64,000 bases of DNA from Siphonodentalium dalli (GCA_032622095.1 CP136061.1:238812609-238876608), one strand, 5' to 3'. Numbered from the stretch's first letter, positions 24,259-35,915 are shown. Notes: generated by a model not told the origin, from the sequence alone. Program-made: numbers and translations.

Positions 24259-25140
24259 ATGGCGACACGCATGATTTACCCCACGACACGCCGATGCGCT
24301 CATTTACGAAGCGTATTTTCGCTGTATGAGCTTTTTGATTCTGGTTATGGCATAATCCAAGCTGATAGGAAATCGGGGTTTGCCAATATGTCTACTTGTT
24401 GGACAGTTTATATCCTTGATGTTAATATCAAGGCATACGAGTCGTTCTCGGTCTAGCTCGCCTTCAACTAGACGTTCGGTAAGTATTGGTTCATACACAG
24501 GTCGTGTTAGAACTCGGAGAACGAACGTTGGTCACGGCGGCAAGATAAGCCGGCCGAATGTGACCCTAATATTTCACAGCGGCGTGAGCCGGCAGAAAGT
24601 GAATCAGAGGAAGATATTAGCATTATTGCCCGAGATCATTCTTCCTACCGTGAATTCGCGCTTGGTGTACATGACACGAAATCGGACAGGAAGTTTGTCT
24701 GAAATGATTGGAGACAAATGTTTTCAAATTTTAACCAAATCACAGACGATTGGTTTATGCATGATGGATAGTGCTCAAACAGTTTAATTGACGAAAATTA
24801 TCGCACTTATAATCCATCATCTTTGCTGTCAACAGTATGTATTCCATATATATATGCAATACCAAATATGAAGCATGAATATTGCTTGTATGGAGGGGAT
24901 GCGACATCAAGTATTTCTGCTTATTTGTGTCATTTCCGATTACATGTGAATAATCCATCTTTGACGGCGTTCTCGGCAGAAACTTTCGACCAGTTTCCTA
25001 TATATAGGGCCTATAAAAGATGCATGAGGCGACCGAGGATTTTTTAAAGTGCCTACCCGGACAGGGAACTAAGAATGTTATCTACCGTAAAACGGTGAAT
25101 AACATTGCCACTTACGCTAGTCTCCCAACCTTACCAGAGG
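24259..25140 (+). pseudogene. Probable remnant of the first ORF of the DIRS-like element
   Basis: Short frames in the position of ORF1 (gag-like) include an arginine/serine-rich stretch SRHTSRSRSSSPSTRR at 24434-24481 and, further on, charged and hydrophobic fragments such as FDQFPIYRAYKRC. Position downstream of the left repeat and the RS-rich composition fit an ORF1 product, but I see no diagnostic motif. The frame is broken repeatedly by stops and shifts. It could equally include the start of the reverse transcriptase reading frame. I do not assign a function beyond its place in the element. Confidence 0.4.
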
Positions 25141-26363
25141 TTTGAGTTTCTATATAGCGTACAAAGGTCGACGAGTACAGGCCGTTGGCGGTCGTGACAC
25201 AGTTGTATATTCAACACGCCCTTGTGAATCAATCGTTTGACCAGCTTGAAAGCGAATGGGATAAACGTTGATAGGGCTATTGCACAACGACCGCAGGTGT
25301 TTGAAATTTTGGCGAAGTCGTTCGATCAGACTGGTAGAATGGCCGCCTTCACATAAATTCTTTGAATCATATGGCACATGCGCCATGTCCGATTCATGCT
25401 GGTACGAATCAGACGCCATGAGTCAAATGACAAATCTTCTTCTCAAGGGGGACAGAGTTTTTTGGGAATGGTATAAAATCCATGTCGAGAGCACGCCGTG
25501 AGCGGAAACGGCAAGTGCAAGCATTGATTAATACATGAAGTTAACATTGAGTCCACCTTTTATAGGATGAGGAACGATAACTCTAGTTATATTTCCAACC
25601 GGAAGTCAAGACGAACTGTAAATCGCACTCGCAGGTTTGGCGAGTTCAACTCATTCAAGACTTCATTGGGGAATGATCCAGAAAAAGAATCGTCTTTTCG
25701 TATCCCAAACTTGCGTCTTATATGGACAATCTGACATGACACCGACCGAAGTTTCATAGGGACAGGGTCGTGGCCGAGGAGGCTATAGGTACATCAACGG
25801 GGGACGTCATGCCAGTCATCTCCATCGGGAGAGTACCGCGAGTGCCGGTATGTAACTTGAATTGTTGTACGTTACTAACTATAAAACTCATACCGGTCGG
25901 GGAACGTTTATAATTTTTCGATGTTTTGACAGGAATTGACCGACGATCTTTGTGTTCTGAAGACATGCATGGACTATCTGAGTATTCATACTTTCACACA
26001 GTTCTTTGGAGTGATGGTAACCTCATTAAACATGGGTTTTCTCCACAGCAAACTTGCTGCAAAGATTTTTTATTTCTTTAGAAATAAAAGAACTGTTACG
26101 GTAGATAGCAATACTGCCAATAGAGATCGTTTTCATGTGCGTTTAACCGACAAAGGGTTCTACAGCACTCTGTTCCTTGTTCCGATATAGAATGGCAAGT
26201 TAATCCAAGTTCTAAATGTCATGTTCCTCCACACTTCTCTGGTCAAAACGTATTTCAAGATGGCCACTCTGAAATAACTCCGTCCCATAAAAGACAAACT
26301 TGTAACTGGGACGTACAGATACAGATAGAAATCAGTTCTTTGTAAATTATATCGACCAGAAAG

Positions 26364-27245
26364 GTGATTATGTTTTCTCATGACATTTTGCGATGTATAC
26401 ATACACCTGAATGTTTTAAATTACCATCAGAAGTTTTTCAAGTTCTGTTTTCAAGGAAAAACTTCCCAATTTCGGAGCTATTTGCTTTGGCAAGCAATGG
26501 CTTCATAAGGTTTTCCTCGGATACCTTCCGTAGTGGCAGCTCACTTGAGACAGCGAAGAATTTGCCTGGTTCAGTATCTCGACTAGTATGGTTTTGGTTG
26601 ATCATGAACAATCCAACGGAGGGCTTATTAGACGATCGCCGAGTTGTCACAACAACACTGCAGTGATTTGAGTTCTTATTCAATTAGACAAAGTCTTGGC
26701 TGGAACTCTTCCAAGAGATAAGTTTCCCTGACTGTCGATGCGATCTTCAACAGGGAATGATTTCTCCATCGCTATAGCGAATAATCTCTCTGAAACATGT
26801 ATCTTATGTTCGGTTGCAGACGTCTGTGATAGCCAGACTGTTTCTAGTTATGTTAGTGATAGTAGCTTCCTTACTAGAGGTAATACCCAAGGACAGGCTG
26901 TTCCTGCGACCTATTGACTAACGTTTGTTGGCGAATTGGTCTCCAATGCGCATGAATTTAAATGCCAAGGTACCATTTTCTCAGAGAACTTAACCTCATT
27001 TCATGTGGTGGTTCCAAGATCACAACAGAACTATCGGCGACGGGTTGGTCCTTTTTACATACGTGTGTCTCTCGAGGTCATACTAATCACGACAGATGCG
27101 AGCATCAAAATTGGCTGGGGAGGTACAATGATTGGTATCATGGTTCAGGGAGTTTGGTCTCTCTTACAAAAATGGCCAATATCAATGGCCTAGCAATGGA
27201 GGCGGTGATTCGATTTGTCCATTATTTCCTTCCTCACATTCAGTG
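26364..27245 (+). pseudogene. Reverse transcriptase C-terminal/RNase H remnant of the DIRS-like element
   Basis: FKLPSEVFQVLFSRKNFP followed by ISELFALASN at about 26410-26500 resembles the segment after the RT palm in DIRS-type proteins. The RNase H core is clearer: LITTDASIKIGWGG then GVWS at about 27087-27156, carrying the aspartate of the TDAS motif. After a frameshift, MEAVIRFVHYFLPHIQ (about 27196-27243) corresponds to the glutamate-bearing helix that normally follows HINxLE. The reading frame changes at least twice, so no intact product is possible. The palm motif was not found by eye. Confidence 0.7.
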
Positions 27246-27319
27246 AAAGGCGGTGTTGATCCAGTCCGCCAATATGTCAGTCATACAGTAACAAACATGT
27301 AATTTTGCTCATGGATTTA

Positions 27320-27540
27320 CTATCCACAAGCACTAGCATTAGATGCTCTGTCAATTCCATGGCACACTTTGTTTGCATATGTGTTCTCTCTGACGTATCT
27401 TCTTCTTCATATATTGGATCACTTGGACAGATATCCAGCTTGCCTGCTATTTTTGATAGCAGCATTTTGGCCCAGCCAATGTTGGTTTTCCCGGCTATTA
27501 CACATAGACACTCCGGTGAATTAAACCTGGTTCCGACCCG
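27320..27540 (+). pseudogene. RNase H/recombinase linker remnant of the DIRS-like element
   Basis: In the frame through 27327, QALALDALSIPWHTLFAYVF is followed by LLHILDHLDRYP and FWPSQCWFSRLLHIDTPV. This is the conserved segment between RNase H and the recombinase of metazoan DIRS-type polyproteins (DALSxxW and WPxQxWFxxLL blocks). It stays open for about 70 codons and then hits a stop. Confidence 0.75.
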
Positions 27541-27849
27541 GTTGACGCAGTAACGGAATCAGATAGTTCCCGACCGTCCAGCGTCCATGTATTTAATGGC
27601 AGTGCCATTCTCAATGGATATCTTGTCACCGACAACTGCCTTCCGACGGGGCTAGAATTCTCTGGGGGCATCATCTTTGCGATCGGGTACCGGAGAAGAT
27701 TATGTACCGGTCTATAACTTCAAACAATTTAGTTGTTGGTGGTTTCAGGGACATTTAGTCCATACCCAGCACTTTTAGAGGATTGTGCTACCTTTTTGTC
27801 TGCCTTAGTTGAAACAGGGTTGTCAAACTTGTCTTCTTCAACTATCACA

Positions 27850-28435
27850 GGTTATCGATCTACATGTACATGTACGTTATTGGCCTTTTTTATCACCAGT
27901 TGATAATCTTCCGATTGGTCAACGTCACATGTGATCATTCGAATGTTGAGCAAGGTTTTAATAAACGACACCTTCTCGTTGGTTGTGTTACCGTCTTGGA
28001 ATCTTTCTTTAATTCCGAAGGTTTGCAGCCCACGCCTTTCACGCCTATGGGGTCGACTCCATCGAAGATGGTCATTTTAAAGACTGTGTGTATATTGACC
28101 GTGACTTCATTTTGCAGATGCGGTTATCTTCATGCCTTACAATTCGGTGCTGGACCGATCAATGATTCAACGTCAAGGATTTTTCCCTTTTCCGGAAAGG
28201 TTTAGCTCAACAGGGCAGACCGACACCATGATCTTTTGAAGCATGTGAATTATTACCGGTATTATTACCTTACAGGGTTAGAGGCATTTCGGACCACAAC
28301 CGCTGCAGCATCATCATGTGTTAACATCTGTTATGAATTGATTAATGCAGCTCCGCCACAAGAAGTGTTGGACCGTCATGGACCCTTTTTCATTGGAACC
28401 GGAATCAATCTGATAATGGAGACAGCTGATTGATC
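27850..28435 (+). pseudogene. Tyrosine recombinase remnant of the DIRS-like element
   Basis: The frame from 27864 reads YVIGLFYHQLI, DHSNVEQGFNKRH and then KMVILKTVCILTVTSFCRCG with YLHAL. These align by eye with the N-terminal helical part and with the conserved KTVFLLALASARRxSELHAL-type block of DIRS recombinases. The second arginine region has decayed to FCRCG. A frame at 28236-28433 holds AFRTTTAAASSCVN, a decayed form of the HSTRxAAxS-type catalytic block, followed by AAP. The nucleophilic tyrosine is not confidently identified. Stops and a frameshift at 28200-28240 separate the two parts, so the gene is inactive. Confidence 0.75.
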
Positions 28436-28860
28436 TCAGCAGAGTCCTTTTGTTACACAACTATTTGCGTCCAGTTAATTCAAACGTTTTGACAGGCTAT
28501 CAAAACTTTGTGTATTGGTCAAATTAGATCTATTTGTTTGTTTTTTTTCGTTCCTGGCGAGTCGCGTCAGACAGTTTAGATTATATAACTGGTTTAAAGG
28601 GATTATTGGTTGTTTTGGGTGTATGATTCTCCCTCTGTAGAGATGGATCCGATTGTATACATCTAAGATGGTGGTGGCTCTGATGGTGTTGGAGGTTATA
28701 ACACTGGATGAACTCATACGTAGAAGGGAACTGAACTTTGAAAGATGTTCTGTAAAGATTCTCTTCCACCTGTTGGTGAGATTTTCTATACATGCTATGG
28801 ATTGCGTAGTTGAATGTTATAGAACCCACCTCCTAATAATATGCTGTTGGAATCTAGGTT

Positions 28861-28960
28861 ATTCCTAACGGTATATTAATTAGGTGAGGTTATGAAGTAA
28901 AAATTAAAAATTTGTGTTCAAATTTAAGTTTTTACGAATAACTGAACCTAATTAATATAC
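28861..28960 (+). repeat. Internal complementary region of the DIRS-like element
   Basis: 28861-28902 is an exact reverse complement of the outer left end 23994-24035. 28899-28960 is the reverse complement of the outer right end 29165-29223, with two single-base length differences in A/T runs. The two halves share an AAAA overlap, reproducing a left-end/right-end junction. In DIRS-1 replication models this region templates the ends of a circular intermediate. Confidence 0.9.
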
Positions 28961-29004
28961 AAACCCTACCCACCTCCCCGCATATGGGGTGAACTTTCAA
29001 GGCG

Positions 29005-29179
29005 GTTTATTTCATCGCCAGTAAAGAAAGTGATAATGGTATCGTCCACTGTTGGAGTATACCTGAAGTAGGTCACGTGGAGCAGAATTTTTTTTTTTGA
29101 TTGGCTGGTTCTGCTTTGCGACACCAGGGCGAGTCCAATTTTGCCAGAAGGAAAATTCCTAACGGTATATTAATTAGGT
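29005..29179 (-). repeat. Right inverted terminal repeat of the DIRS-like element
   Basis: GTTTATTTCATCGCCAGTAA through GGTATATTAATTAGGT, the inverse of 24011-24187. Beyond it, 29180-29223 is an outer unique tail represented only in the internal complementary region. Confidence 0.9.
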
Positions 29180-29336
29180 TCAGTTATTCGTAAAACTTAA
29201 ATTTGAACACAAATTTTAATTTTGAAACTTTGAGATTCAGTTATTCCGATCCACCAATCTACAGACCATATAGCACCTGGCATGCACTTTTAAGTCTAAT
29301 AGTTACGGAGGTCACAGCAGCGAAGAGGTTAAGGGT

Positions 29337-30180
29337 TAATATCGCCAAATATGAGATCTATCATAATAGTTATTTATTACTGTTATTTATTTTCACTGTA
29401 CGTCTCCCTGACTTCATAATACTGGTAATTTATGTGGCACACTGCAGTCTGAATGTGCGAGTGCACTTGTCCCATCCCAGTGACAGTGCACAAGTACTCT
29501 TAAGTACTCTTGTGTCAACCAGCTTAATAGTTACCATTGTGATTGTGGTACTGGCCGATATGCTTGAACTCAATTTTGAAACATGGAAATATTGTGTATG
29601 ACAATTGCAGAATGAGGTCCCCAGAGGGTGAAATTAGTGATGCTACCCCAGCACAGCTGGCTAGCATCACCAAATTCACCCTCTGGGGACCTCATTCTGC
29701 TTAGGTCTCATCTTCTGGGAACTATATAGTCTCAAATTAACATTGTAATTAGTTACTTTTCCCTTCTGTTCAGTTTCTGTAGCCCATAATTTTCAGAAGA
29801 TACAATGTATAATCGAAAGACTTTTAATGGGTGAAAATGGGTGAACATCAGAAACTTCAACTGGGGAACTTCAATCTGATCCTGGGTCTCCCATAACAGT
29901 TGAGGCATAAGCAGATTGAGGTTCCCAGAAGGTGAATTTGGTGATGCTATAGCCCACCGTATGGGGTAGCGTCACTATAAATTCACCCTCTGGTGACCTC
30001 ATTCTGCAAATGTCAGACTATAACCAGACTTGTGGGTCTCAGCTAATTTTTAGAGTGGGATGATGATGCTGATGATGATGATGATGATAATGATGTATGA
30101 TCGGCCTCTCGTTAGAGTGGGATGATGATGTATGAAATTTCAGCAGATATGCAGATTTCTAGTTGAGATACCAACCTGAA
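29337..30180 (+). repeat. Duplicated block, copy 2, with a long family B element and (GAT)n
   Basis: 29337-29583 repeats 16919-17108, with a roughly 60-bp extra segment (TCTTAAGTACTCTTGTGTCA onward). Family B hairpins with the long spacer follow (29605-30008). A GAT-rich microsatellite lies at 30060-30096. The closing segment TTTCAGCAGATATGCAGATT is shared with 17420-17450 and 22770. Confidence 0.75.
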
Positions 30181-30201
30181 TTATCAAATTTCTACAAAAG
30201 T

Positions 30202-33200
30202 TTAACCCTTTCTATACTAAATACTCACTGATGAGTAGTTACCTTAGGAAATGTTCAGTTAACCCATTCTATAATAAATACTCATTGATTAGTAGTTACC
30301 TTAGGAAATGTTCAGTTAACCCATTCTATAATAAATACTCATTGATTAGTAGTTCCCTTATGAAATGTTCAGTTAACCCATTCTATACTAGATACTCATT
30401 GATGAGTAGTTACCTTAGGAAATGTTCAGTTAACCCATTCTATACTAAATACTCACTGATGAGTAGTTACCTTAGGAAATGTTCAGTTAACCCATTCTAT
30501 ACTAAATACTCACTGATGAGTAGTTACCTTAGGAAATGTTCAGTTAACCCATTCTATACTAAATACTCATTGATGAGTAGTTACCTTAGGAAATGTTCAG
30601 TTAACCCATTCTATACTAAATACTCATTGATGAGTAGTTCCCTTAGGAAATGTTCAGTTAACCCATTCTATAATAAATACTCATTGATGAGTAGTTACCT
30701 TAGGAAATGTTCAGCTAACCCATTCTATACTAAATACTCACTGATGAGTAGTTACCTTAGGAAATGTTCAGTTAACCCATTCTATAATAAATACTCATTG
30801 ATTAGTAGTTCCCTTATGAAATGTTCAGTTAACCCATTCTATACTAGATACTCATTGATGAGTAGTTACCTTAGGAAATGTTCAGTTAACCCATTCTATA
30901 CTAAATACTCACTGATGAGTAGTTACCTTATGAAATGTTGAGTTAACCCATTCTATAATAAATACTCATTGATGAGTAGTTACCTTAGGAAATGTTCAGT
31001 TAACCCATTATATACTAAATACTCACTGATGAGTAGTTACCTTAGGAAATGTTCAGTTAACCCATTCTATACTAAATACTCATTGATGAGTAGTTACCTT
31101 AGGAAATGTTCAGTTAACCCATTCTATACTAAATACTCATTGATGAGTAGTTCCCTTAGGAAATGTTCAGTTAACCCATTCTATACTAAATACTCATTGA
31201 TGAGTAGTTCCCTTATGAAATGTTCAGTTAACCCATTCTATACTAGATACTCATTGATTAGTAGTTACCTTAGGAAATGTTCAGTTAACCCATTCTATAA
31301 TAAATACTCATTGATGAGTAGTTACCTTATGAAATGTTCAGTTAACCCATTCTATAATAAATACTCACTGATGTGTAGTTACCTTATGAAATGTTCAGTT
31401 AACCCATCCTATACTAGATACTCATTGATGAGTAGTTACCTTATGAAATGTTCAGTTAACCCATTCTATAATAAATACTCATTGATGAGTAGTTACCTTA
31501 TGAAATGTTCAGTTAACCCATCCTATACTAGATACTCATTGATGAGTAGTTACCTTATGAAATGTTCAGTTAACCCATTCTATACTAGATACTCATTGAT
31601 GAGTAGTTACCTTAGGAAATGTTCAGTTAACCTATTCTATACTAAATACTCATTGATGAGTAGTTACCTTAGGAAATGTTCAGTTAACACATTCTATACT
31701 AAATACTCATTGATGAGTAGTTACCTTATGAAATGTTCAGTTAACCCATTCTATACTAAATACTCATTGATGAGTAGTTACCTTAGGAAATGTTCAGTTA
31801 ACACATTCTATACTAAATACTCATTGATGAGTAGTTACCTTAGGAAATGTTCAGTTAACCCATTCTATAATAAATACTCATTGATGAGTAGTTACCTTAG
31901 GAAATGTTCAGTTAACCCATTCTATACTAAATACTCATTGATGAATAGTTACCTTATGAAATGTTCAGTTAACCCATTCTATAATAAATACTCATTGATG
32001 AATAGTTACCTTATGAAATGTTCAGTTAACCCATTCTATAATAAATACTCATTGATGAGTAGTTACCTTAGGAAATGTTCAGTTAACCCATTCTATACTA
32101 AATACTCACTGATGAGTAGTTACCTTAGGAAATGTTCAGTTAACACATTCTATACTAAATACTCATTGATGAGTAGTTACCTTAGGAAATGTTCAGTTAA
32201 CCCATTCTATACTAAATACTCACTGATGAGTAGTTACCTTAGGAAATGTTCAGTTAACCCATTCTATACTAAATACTCATTGATGAGTAGTTACCTTATG
32301 AAATGTTCAGTTAACCCATTCTATACTAAATACTCATTGATGAGTAGTTACCTTAGGAAATGTTCAGTTAACACATTCTATACTAAATACTCATTGATGA
32401 GTAGTTACCTTAGGAAATGTTCAGTTAACACATTCTATACTAAATACTCATTGATGAGTAGTTACCTTAGGAAATGTTCAGTTAACCCATTCTATAATAA
32501 ATACTCACTGATGAGTAGTTACCTTATGAAATGTTCAGTTAACCCATTCTATACTAAATACTCATTGATGAGTAGTTACCTTATGAAATGTTCAGTTAAC
32601 CCATTCTATAATAAATACTCACTGATGAGTAGTTACCTTAGGAAATGTTCAGTTAACCCATTCTATAATAAATACTCATTGATGAGTAGTTACCTTAGGA
32701 AATGTTCAGTTAACCCATTCTATACTAAATACTCACTGATGAGTAGTTACCTTAGGAAATGTTCAGTTAACCCATTCTATACTAAATACTCATTGATTAG
32801 TAGTTACCTTATGAAATGTTCAGTTAACCCATTCTATAATAAATACTCACTGATGAGTAGTTACCTTAGGAAATGTTCAGTTAACCCATTCTATAATAAA
32901 TACTCATTGATGAGTAGTTACCTTATGAAATGTTCAGTTAACCCATTCTATACTAGATACTCATTGATGAGTAGTTACCTTAGGAAATGTTCAGTTAACC
33001 CATTCTATACTAGATACTCATTGATGAGTAGTTACCTTAGGAAATGTTCAGTTAACCCATTCTATACTAAATACTCATTGATGAGTAGTTACCTTATGAA
33101 ATGTTCAGTTAACCCATTCTATAATAAATACTCACTGATGAGTAGTTACCTTAGGAAATGTTCAGTTAACCCATTCTATACTAAATACTCACTGATGAGT

Positions 33201-33222
33201 AGTTACCTTATGAAATGTTCAG
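30202..33222 (+). repeat. 57-bp tandem array, 53 units, derived from a MITE terminus
   Basis: The unit is TTAACCCATTCTATACTAAA, then TACTCATTGATGAGTAGTTA, then CCTTAGGAAATGTTCAG. The first TTAA (30202) and last TTAA (33166) are 2964 bp apart, exactly 52 x 57. Because 57 is divisible by 3, one frame stays open for most of the array (30231-30941 and 30972-33299), broken by one TCA to TGA change at about 30951. I do not call this a protein gene. Confidence 0.95.
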
Positions 33223-33391
33223 ATGATAAGATCAACAAACAACATAATCATTCAGCTCTTGCAGTATCTGTTTTTCTGCCTGTCATCTGCTTTTATTAAC
33301 TGAACACCCCTCCAACTTATTAAAGGACTATTCCAATCTGTACTTTTATAATTGAATGTGAGAATCTATTTAATATTATAGAAAGGGTTAA
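30202..33391. mobile_element. Family F MITE swollen to 3.2 kb by expansion of its left terminus
   Basis: TTAA (30202-30205) with CCCTTTCTATACTAAATA at the left. At the right, after the array, family F interior resumes (GTTCAGATGATAAGATCAAC), then GAATCTATTTAATATTATAG and AAAGGGTTAA, with TTAA at 33388-33391. So the element is complete apart from the array inserted in its left end. Confidence 0.85.
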
Positions 33392-34129
33392 TAAGTTAAG
33401 TAAATGACCATATCTAATTCTTTGATCTGTCGTCTGCTTATATTTCCTGAATATCCCTCCAGATGAATTTAATAGACCATTCCAATGTATACTTTTATAA
33501 CTGAAGTGGAGAATACAATCATTATAGAAAGGGTTAAAGGCTATATTGGGTTGTCCAGATGATAACTTGAGCAGTATTTTAGAGAATTTCTTGATATTTG
33601 GTACATGCTTCACATTTGAGTAGACACAGTTCAAGTTTGAATTTGGTCATGGTCCAATAATTTTTTATGGAGTTATGACCATTTATTTGTTGTCGGCAAT
33701 AGAATTTCTTTGATATTTTTATAATTGTGATTCAGCAAAACCTCTCTACTTGTAGGCCTGTTAACTGTTAACTGTAAATTGGCAAAACCTCTCCACAATC
33801 ATTATAAGGATAAAACAGACATACAAATGGTGGCCTTCACAGGTGGGGGCGGTGGGAATTTTTCCTTTCCCTCATGCTTCCAGCTGCCCTGCATACTACC
33901 ACCATGTCTTTGTTCTGAAGAAATTGATTGCAATTTGTCTTTGACAAAACAAATATTTATTGTGATAATCGACCAAACCTAATAGAGTTTCTGAGGAAAT
34001 TATTCTACAAGAAACGGATAATAAAATGCAGAAAGATTTGATAGTTTGTAGAAACAGTTATGACTTTCCTAATTAGCTGTTCATCTTAGTGTCTTTAACT
34101 GCTTCATCTTGCTTTTTATACCCCGACTT
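33392..34129. other. Family F 3' remnants and unassigned intronic DNA
   Basis: A second degraded family F right part (CCTCCAGATGAATTTAATAG to ATTATAGAAAGGGTTAA) ends near 33538. Then a receptor-like dispersed repeat (GTTCAAGTTTGAATTTGGTC, 33640). Nothing coding recognised to 34129. Confidence 0.5.
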
Positions 34130-35235
34130 TCGAAGAAAATGGGGGGTATACTGGATTGACTGCGTCTGTCCGTCCGTCACACTTTCTCCCTCCGTCTGTC
34201 CGTGTTTACTAATGACTACTTAATATGTGGCTAAGATTGTGTAAAATGGATATTTATGTGCATAATTACTTCCGTTGCGTGGCTAGCCACGTAACAGCTT
34301 TCAGATGGACGTTCAAAAATGATCTATTTGGCCTAATCAGCTTATTTAATTTTGTAGTCACTCAAAATTTGGAAACAAAAAGTCCATAGATTTAGACATC
34401 CATGACCTGTCAATAGGAGATGTCGGACACTGACGGACATTTATGTTGCTAGCCACCCAATCACGGACCTGTCAGTTTCTCCTATTCCACTGTCCCAGTT
34501 GCTGTGTGCAAGTTTTTGAGTTTTAATCAGCTTCTTCTGCTATAATTCCAACATGTTATGAATCCATAATCTGGAGTTTTATCACTATCTACTACTTGAT
34601 AGCCACATAAAATTTTATGGCTACTTGAGAAGCCACATAAAAACTAAAGCCACATTACCATTTCTAGCCACATAGGTCGGAGCCACATATCTAACCATTT
34701 GTTCGTCAGTTCGTCCGTCCGTCCGACCTCATAACTCGAACGACTATGAACCGATTTCAATAATTTTATGTATGCAATCTCCTTAGGACTGCCTCTCCGC
34801 ATGATGCTAATTGCGGTTTGGTCCGATTTTTATTTTTAAAGTTACACCTCATTTTTGACTTATTTTGACTTTGAAAATTCTGTCCGACTTAATAACTTTA
34901 ACAAATATGAACCGATTTAAAAAAAAATTGGTATACATGCTTCTCACAATACCCTCTCTACATGATGTGGCTAGGGATTGGCTCAGACTGTTTTTCGTAA
35001 TATTACACTTCATTTTCAAATTATTTTGACTTAGAAATTCTGTCTGACTTAATAACTTTAACAAATATGAACCAATTTGAATAAATTTTTCTGTACAAGC
35101 TTCTTGTGACACCATATCGATATTATTAGTGCAAAATTTAGTTAAAAATCTTTTTTGTTGGGTTTACGGATAATGCGGGTTGAATTTGCCATGGTGGGGG
35201 TATGCTAGCACTCGAGTGCACACATCTTGTTGCAT
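34130..35235 (+). repeat. G-family repeat copy with an approximately 490-bp insertion
   Basis: Opens TATACCCCGACTTTCGAAGA and GGGGGGTATACTGGATTGAC, then (GTCC)n. It continues as GACCTCATAACTCGAACGAC and CTTAATAACTTTAACAAATA (present twice), and closes with GGTATGCTAGCACTCGAGTG. Compared with the copy at 49155, the stretch from about 34207 to 34700, rich in GCCACATAAAA/TAGCCACATA phrases, is extra. Confidence 0.65.
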
Positions 35236-35332
35236 TCGGACTGTACCAGATAAATCGACAAAAATATATCTTCTATGTCAATGTCAAGCATGTAATATGA
35301 CAATGAGCAAGGTGCAATAGTGAGGGAACTAT

Positions 35333-35471
35333 AGTAATGCCTAACTAATCGACTCCTTAACCACAGTAGAATTATGGGTAATTTTTCAGATTTAGTCGTT
35401 TCCAACTAAATCCTGAAAAATTACCCATAATTCTGCTGTGGTTAAGGAGTCGATTATTTAGGGCATTACTG
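35333..35471. mobile_element. Family A foldback MITE, shortened apex
   Basis: AGTAATGCCTAACTAATCGA to GGGCATTACTG then TA. Both arms end at the TTTAGTCG / AACTAAATCC level, so only about 139 bp remain. Confidence 0.85.
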
Positions 35472-35689
35472 TAAATGGTATCTCATCTCCCCACTAATAC
35501 TGTCAACATTTTAAACAACTGATTGGATATACTGAAATAATAAGTTGAAATTGTTCTGATAAATTAAATTTCCAAACAATATGATGTCTTTTGCCCAAGA
35601 GTTGGATATTTTTCTACATGCTGTCAACATTTCATAATAAAATGACTTAAACGATACCAGTCATCATCCACCCCACCTCAATAATATAT

Positions 35690-35915
35690 AGCCCATTCTC
35701 TACTAAATGCTCATTGACAAGCAGTTGTTCTCTTCACCATTTAGGAACTTCAATCTGAGTCTATATGTCTCTCATAGCAGGTGGCACCATGCAGAATGAG
35801 TCCCCAGCTGGTGAATTTGGTGATGCTAACCCTCTTTGCTGGATAGCATCTGGCTAAATTCACCCTCTGGGGACCTCATTCTGCAAATGACAGGCACACT
35901 AAACTCACGCTTGTA
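35690..35915. mobile_element. Family F and family B fragments
   Basis: CCCATTCTCTACTAAATGCT with TCATTGACAAGCAG (35694-35727) is a family F left-end fragment. 35752-35886 contains the end of a family B spacer and one B hairpin (GAATGAGTCCCCAGCTGGTG to GGGGACCTCATTCTGC). Confidence 0.65.

Larger units (their letters stand above)
23994..29223 (+). mobile_element. DIRS-1-like tyrosine-recombinase retroelement, degenerate but structurally complete
   Basis: About 5.2 kb. Inverted terminal repeats (24011-24187 and 29005-29179) flank degenerate RNase H (about 27060-27245), linker (about 27325-27500) and tyrosine recombinase (about 27850-28435) sequences. An internal complementary region (28861-28960) joins the complements of both outer ends, as in DIRS-1-type elements. 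The order RNase H then recombinase on the + strand matches the family. I see no 4-6 bp target duplication, as expected for recombinase-mediated insertion. Frames are broken many times. I did not recover a YxDD motif of the reverse transcriptase, expected around 25900-26700. Confidence 0.85.

Noticed and set aside
25936-26190. Reverse transcriptase palm with a YxDD box in the DIRS-like element
   Set aside because: Expected here from the element order, but no frame shows the box or the preceding conserved blocks clearly, so it was not claimed.
30202-33222. CRISPR-like regular array
   Set aside because: Units are contiguous with no variable spacers, the context is a eukaryotic intron, and the unit equals a MITE terminus.
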